NCBI RefSeq assembly: GCF_010882125.1
Contig: NZ_JAAGVZ010000001.1
Coordinates: forward strand, 434,001-498,000
DNA length: 64,000 nt
DNA from: Peribacillus alkalitolerans
GTDB lineage: Bacteria; Bacillota; Bacilli; Bacillales; DSM-1321
Reading direction: 5' to 3'
Program-made: the position numbers and the translations under genes
In this document: in pieces, positions 60,714 through 64,000 of the stretch
Layout: each line of letters begins with the position of its first letter
Numbering within the stretch: the first letter of the stretch is position 1
The notes under the pieces: generated by a model
What the model was told of the DNA's origin: nothing
The model's database searches: none
What the model saw: only the letters and a program-made list of their open reading frames with translations

Positions 60714-60729
60714 TGTTTCATGTGAAACA
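60714..60729. promoter_or_regulatory. parS-like site
   Basis: TGTTTCATGTGAAACA differs from the Spo0J/ParB consensus TGTTNCACGTGAAACA at one central base (C to T). Bacillus parS sites lie scattered around oriC, and this region is near the origin in B. subtilis. Confidence 0.65.
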
Positions 60730-60741
60730 TTGTCGAATTTA

Positions 60742-61419
60742 TTATAGATTCGGAATGTACCAATCTATCTCTTCTTCACCCATTCCCCTTAAAATTTGAT
60801 TTGTTTTTGAAAAAGGTTTACTGCCAATAAATCCTCGATAAGCGGATAAAGGGCTTGGATGCGGCGAAGAAACAATATAATGCCTTTTTTGGTCAATGAG
60901 CTTAGACTTTGAATAGGCAGGACTGCCCCATAAGATGAAAATCACAGGCTTCTCTCGTTCATTCAGGACTGAAATTATTCGGTCGGTAAAAATCTCCCAT
61001 CCCATCCCTTTGTGAGAATGCGCTTGTCCCTCTCTAACGGTCAAAACTGTATTTAATAGGAGAACCCCTTGTTCTGCCCATTTTTTTAAATATCCATGGT
61101 TCGGAATAGGACACCCAAGATCATCATGTAGCTCTTTGTAAATATTTTTCAGTGAAGGTGGAATGGCAACTTGTGGTTGCACTGAAAAGCTCATGCCATG
61201 CGCTTGCCCTTTTCCATGATAGGGATCCTGCCCTAGTATAACGGCTTTCACTTCATCATAAGGAGTAGCCTGCAAGGCGTTGAAAATGTCACCTGAAGCT
61301 GGATATATTGTGGCAGAGGCATATTCTTGTTTCAAAAACTCGCTTAATTTCACATAATAATCTTTTGAAAATTCATCGTTTAATAATAGATTCCAATCAT
61401 TATGAAGGATTTGTTTCAA
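60742..61419 (-). CDS. ung: Uracil-DNA glycosylase, family 1
   Basis: 225 residues. Removes uracil from DNA. Catalytic motif A GQDPYHG (about 63-69), uracil-specific [17 protein letters not shown], and motif [11 protein letters not shown] (about 186-195). Start is TTG at 61419 with GGAAG upstream at 6 nt. Corresponds to B. subtilis ywdG. Confidence 0.95.
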   Translation of the reverse strand: MKQILHNDWNLLLNDEFSKDYYVKLSEFLKQEYASATIYPASGDIFNALQATPYDEVKAVILGQDPYHGKGQAHGMSFSVQPQVAIPPSLKNIYKELHDDLGCPIPNHGYLKKWAEQGVLLLNTVLTVREGQAHSHKGMGWEIFTDRIISVLNEREKPVIFILWGSPAYSKSKLIDQKRHYIVSSPHPSPLSAYRGFIGSKPFSKTNQILRGMGEEEIDWYIPNL

Positions 61420-61564
61420 TGTGTACTTCCACTCCGTTAATGAAATTTTTCGTAATTGTTAAATGACTTTCAATGCGAACGACTTAACCTTATTGGTTTA
61501 ATCCTTCCCTAGTATTGGATAAAGAAGTTTAATAGATTAATTCATATTAAAGGATGGACAAACC

Positions 61565-63010
61565 ATGACGAAAGAGAAAAAGACTTGGTATAAGAAAAAA
61601 AGATATATACTTCCCTTATTCCTATTTGCGATTGTTTTAATTGTCATGCTTTATCACAACAAAAAACCCCTGCCTAAAGGTGTTTCCTCGGAAGGAGATA
61701 TTCATAGGCTAGATGATGTTACGTTTTTATATGATTTAACGTATCAAACCCACGATGGCGCGGTCAAACATGAACGGAAAATCTTTGATGCCATTTACAA
61801 TGCGATTGAAGATGCAGAAGAGTTTTTAATCGTCGATATGTTTCTTTTCAACGGGTATTACGATAAAGAAGCAGATTTCCCAAGAATCAGTGGAAAGATG
61901 ACGGAAAAAATCATCCAACAAAAAGAAAAACATCCAGAATTAGAAGTTATCTTTATTACGGATGAAATCAATACCACATATGGTTCCCATCCTGCGAAGG
62001 AATTGGAAAAGATGGAGGATCACGGAGTAAAAGTAGTAATTACCAACCTTGATCGGTTAAGAGATCCCAATCCATTGTATTCAGGAGTTTGGAGAACCTT
62101 CATAAAGTGGTTTGGAGAATCAGGAGCTGGATGGGTGGAAAATCCGTTAGCCGAGAATGCTCCTGATGTTACGGTACGTTCGTACCTTAAATTGTTAAAC
62201 ATAAAGGCCAATCATCGTAAGGTCCTGGCTACAGAAAAGACAGCTATTGTTTCTTCAGCAAATCCTCACGACGCTAGTGGAAATCATTCAAACATTGCCT
62301 TTCAATTGAAAGGCAACATTATTCAAGACATAGTAGATGCGGAGGAAGCGGTAGGTGAATTTTCAAATGGACCTAACCCATTTCCCGAATTAAAACAACC
62401 ATATCGCGAAAAGGGTACAATCAAAGCCCAATTCCTTACAGAGGGAAAAATCACAAAACATGTCGTGCAGGAGCTCAAGGCAACAAAAAACGGCGACGAA
62501 ATTTGGGTTGGGATGTTTTATCTCGCTGATAGAAAGGTGATTAATGCCATAACTGGAGCTGCAAGACGTGGTGTTCAGGTGAATATGGTCTTAGATCCAA
62601 ACCAAAACGCGTTCGGCAGTGAAAAAATTGGGTTACCCAACCTCCCTGTAGCTGCTGAACTAGAAGAGGTGGGAGAAGAAAATATGAAGATACGCTGGTA
62701 TAAAACAGATAAAGAGCAGTTCCATTCCAAGCTGCTTTATATTAAAAAACCAAACGTTAGTGTAATTATTGGCGGATCGGCGAACTATACAAGCCGAAAC
62801 TTAGATGACTTTAATCTTGAAGCAGACGTCAAAATAATTGCGCCCCCTACTTCTGATTTATCCAGGGAGGTCGATGATTACTTCCACAGAATATGGGAAA
62901 ACAAGGATGGAATTTACACGCTAGACTATAAAGAATACCAGGATAAGCTCCCATTCCTAAAGTATATCGCGTATATCATCCAAAAAACCTTCCGATTTGA
63001 GACATATTAA
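61565..63010 (+). CDS. Phospholipase D-family membrane protein
   Basis: 481 residues. N-terminal membrane helix (ILPLFLFAIVLIVMLY) after a basic start. First HKD motif NHRKVLATEKTAIVSSANPHD (about 217), second FHSKLLYIKKPNVSVIIGGSANYTSRN (about 385). Two-HKD enzymes include cardiolipin synthases and endonucleases; I cannot decide which, and the length (481) is near cardiolipin synthases. AAAGGATGG precedes ATG 61565. Divergent from ung. Confidence 0.82.
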   Translation: MTKEKKTWYKKKRYILPLFLFAIVLIVMLYHNKKPLPKGVSSEGDIHRLDDVTFLYDLTYQTHDGAVKHERKIFDAIYNAIEDAEEFLIVDMFLFNGYYDKEADFPRISGKMTEKIIQQKEKHPELEVIFITDEINTTYGSHPAKELEKMEDHGVKVVITNLDRLRDPNPLYSGVWRTFIKWFGESGAGWVENPLAENAPDVTVRSYLKLLNIKANHRKVLATEKTAIVSSANPHDASGNHSNIAFQLKGNIIQDIVDAEEAVGEFSNGPNPFPELKQPYREKGTIKAQFLTEGKITKHVVQELKATKNGDEIWVGMFYLADRKVINAITGAARRGVQVNMVLDPNQNAFGSEKIGLPNLPVAAELEEVGEENMKIRWYKTDKEQFHSKLLYIKKPNVSVIIGGSANYTSRNLDDFNLEADVKIIAPPTSDLSREVDDYFHRIWENKDGIYTLDYKEYQDKLPFLKYIAYIIQKTFRFETY

Positions 63011-63084
63011 TGTACTTGGGCCAGTTTTTTATAAGAGGATTAATAGAAGCTAGAGTATTTCTATAAAATACCAACTAAAATGAA

Positions 63085-63109
63085 GTTTCATCGTGGCCAT
63101 ACGAGGTAT
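63085..63109 (+). promoter_or_regulatory. Candidate sigma-B promoter of the YflT gene
   Basis: GTTTCA (63085-63090), 13 nt, AGGTAT (63104-63109). This is close to the general-stress consensus GTTTAA-N(12-15)-GGGTAT. YflT homologues are sigma-B-controlled in B. subtilis. Confidence 0.55.
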
Positions 63110-63204
63110 ATATAGAACATAGCTGAGAAGCTAGTACACACATTTACCTATTGAAGTTAAATCACCACAATGAAAACGATTAAACATTCAAGGAGGAAAC
63201 CAGA

Positions 63205-63558
63205 ATGAGCTCAGTTTATGTAGTAGAAAATGGAGTACAAGCAAAAGAAAAGGTTGAGCAATTAACAGCTTCGGGTCACACAAAGGAAAATATTTATGTC
63301 TTCACTCATGACAAAAGTCGTTCTGAACATTTAACAGATTTAACAAATACAGAGAATGTAGGTATGAAAGAACAAGGTTTGTTCGACTCAGTTGGAAACC
63401 TATTCCGCTCCCGTGGAGATGAGCTACGCACAAAAATGACATCTCTTGGTCTATCTCAAGCAGAGGCTGAGAAGTATGAAAAGGAATTAGATTACGGTAA
63501 AGTGGTAGTCGTTGCTACAAATGGCGATGCGATGAATGGACATACGACTGGAATATAA
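63205..63558 (+). CDS. General stress protein, YflT domain
   Basis: 117 residues. YflT/YdaF-like fold: VYVVENGVQAKEKVEQLTASG, then YVFTHDKSRSEHLTDL and LGLSQAEAEKYEKELDYGKVVVVA. In this family the proteins are induced by heat, salt and ethanol; molecular role unknown. AAGGAGG precedes ATG 63205. Candidate sigma-B promoter upstream. Confidence 0.85.
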   Translation: MSSVYVVENGVQAKEKVEQLTASGHTKENIYVFTHDKSRSEHLTDLTNTENVGMKEQGLFDSVGNLFRSRGDELRTKMTSLGLSQAEAEKYEKELDYGKVVVVATNGDAMNGHTTGI

Positions 63559-63562
63559 ATTT

Positions 63563-63597
63563 TAGAAAAAGGTGCCGAATTGGCACCTTTTTTATCT
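63563..63597. terminator. Bidirectional terminator after the YflT gene
   Basis: AAAAAGGTGCC-GAATT-GGCACCTTTTT with T-runs on both sides; lies between the convergent yflT and the truncated gene at the window end. Confidence 0.85.
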
Positions 63598-63598
63598 G

Positions 63599-64000
63599 TT
63601 ATCCCATCATCTTTTGGTAGAGAGCTTTTGCGTGAACCATGTTCTTTGTGCCATGGATTAATGCACGACCATCTGGAAAAACGACCATTCTTTGATGATT
63701 TTCAAATTCGATGGATACCAGAAAAGGATTAGCCTTTGCCCTTGCACCCATCTGAAGCGCACTTTCCTTTAGCTTCTGCAAATCTAGATGAAGGCTTTGG
63801 GGAGGACGAATTTGGATGGTTTCTCTTCCACAGAGTATGGTGGTTTTAGTTGTATTTTCGCCTTTCAGGAATGGATATTCTGGATGCTCTCCACAAGAAA
63901 GACAGCTTGCTTTTTTGACCTTAGATACTTTTACATGATGAAAATGGTTATTCCATAAATCAAAGCTCACAAACGTGTTGCGAACAGATTCGATATCACC
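63599..64000 (-). CDS. ThiF/MoeB-family adenylyltransferase, partial (N-terminus outside window)
   Basis: About 133 C-terminal residues. The frame is open across the window edge (GDIESVRNTFVSFDLWNN). The CLSCGEHPEYPFLKGENTTKT segment contains one CxxC of the zinc site, with another cysteine in ILCGRETIQIR, as in MoeB/ThiF E1-like enzymes that adenylate the C-terminus of MoaD/ThiS. The ATP-binding and catalytic cysteine regions lie beyond the edge. MoeB and ThiF cannot be told apart from this piece. Confidence 0.85.
   Translation of the reverse strand, partial: GDIESVRNTFVSFDLWNNHFHHVKVSKVKKASCLSCGEHPEYPFLKGENTTKTTILCGRETIQIRPPQSLHLDLQKLKESALQMGARAKANPFLVSIEFENHQRMVVFPDGRALIHGTKNMVHAKALYQKMMG

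Noticed and set aside
63172-63185. cre-like TGAAAACGATTAAA before the YflT gene
   Set aside because: One key base (C near the end) is missing and it lies next to the ribosome site; chance in AT-rich sequence is likely.

Overview
The window reads as chromosome of a spore-forming, low-GC member of the Bacillaceae outside the B. subtilis group. The gene order follows the B. subtilis atp-upp-glyA-ywl-prfA-rho-fba-spo0F-pyrG-rpoE-argS-speE-pbpG-pta-ung region almost gene by gene. Sporulation genes (spoIIR, spo0F, rsfA, gerQ) show that it forms endospores. Differences from B. subtilis include a fused isobutyryl-CoA mutase (IcmF), an extra acyl-CoA operon, atpZ, and an inserted Vpr-like protease and chemoreceptor. 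I saw no tRNA, rRNA, insertion sequence, prophage or CRISPR array.

Layout. 1-2700: promoter-proximal half of the F1Fo ATP synthase operon (atpZ-I-B-E-F-H, minus strand). 2792-8768: a secreted subtilase, then upp, glyA, ywlG and rpiB. 8850-14198: a chemoreceptor, the arginine phosphatase ywlE, mntP, the tRNA t6A gene ywlC, ywlB and spoIIR; a DnaA-box cluster lies around the ywlC-ywlB gap. 14585-20160: prmC-prfA, an orphan lipoprotein, tdk, rpmE and rho. 20567-25578: glpX, murA, a transaldolase-like gene, fba and spo0F. 25838-28946: ywjG, pyrG with a CTP-sensing attenuator, and rpoE. 29111-40809: a fatty-acid/branched-chain acyl-CoA module (fadF, thiolase, 3-hydroxyacyl-CoA dehydrogenase, two acyl-CoA dehydrogenases, a TetR regulator, icmF). 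41119-43298: a cardiolipin-synthase-like gene and a UV endonuclease. 43615-54613: argS, ywiB, speB, speE, pbpG, ywhD/C/B, ywgA, ywfO and a DUF1450 gene. 54870-64000: rsfA, lipL, pta, hemQ, gerQ, ywdK, ywdI, ung, a phospholipase-D-like gene, a YflT stress gene and a truncated moeB/thiF gene.

How the genes work together. The acyl-CoA module would oxidise acyl-CoAs, pass electrons through the membrane Fe-S protein FadF, and interconvert isobutyryl- and butyryl-CoA with IcmF. Two matching TetR-type operators, one before fadF and one before the thiolase, plus a perfect cre before the thiolase, suggest joint control by acyl-CoA and carbon status. A second cre precedes pta. Sporulation is represented by candidate sigma-H (spo0F) and sigma-F (spoIIR) promoters.

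The most unusual signals are non-coding. There are arrays of short invariant motifs (TTACCGAA, CACGGATA, TCGATTTTATTTT) repeated every 20-21 nt in gene-free gaps. There is also a dispersed, GC-rich, MITE-like repeat, a set of GGGGTC/GACCCC hairpins (two forming a compound palindrome inside the pyrG leader), and an 11-bp hairpin that hides the mntP ribosome binding site. A near-perfect parS-like site lies near ung.
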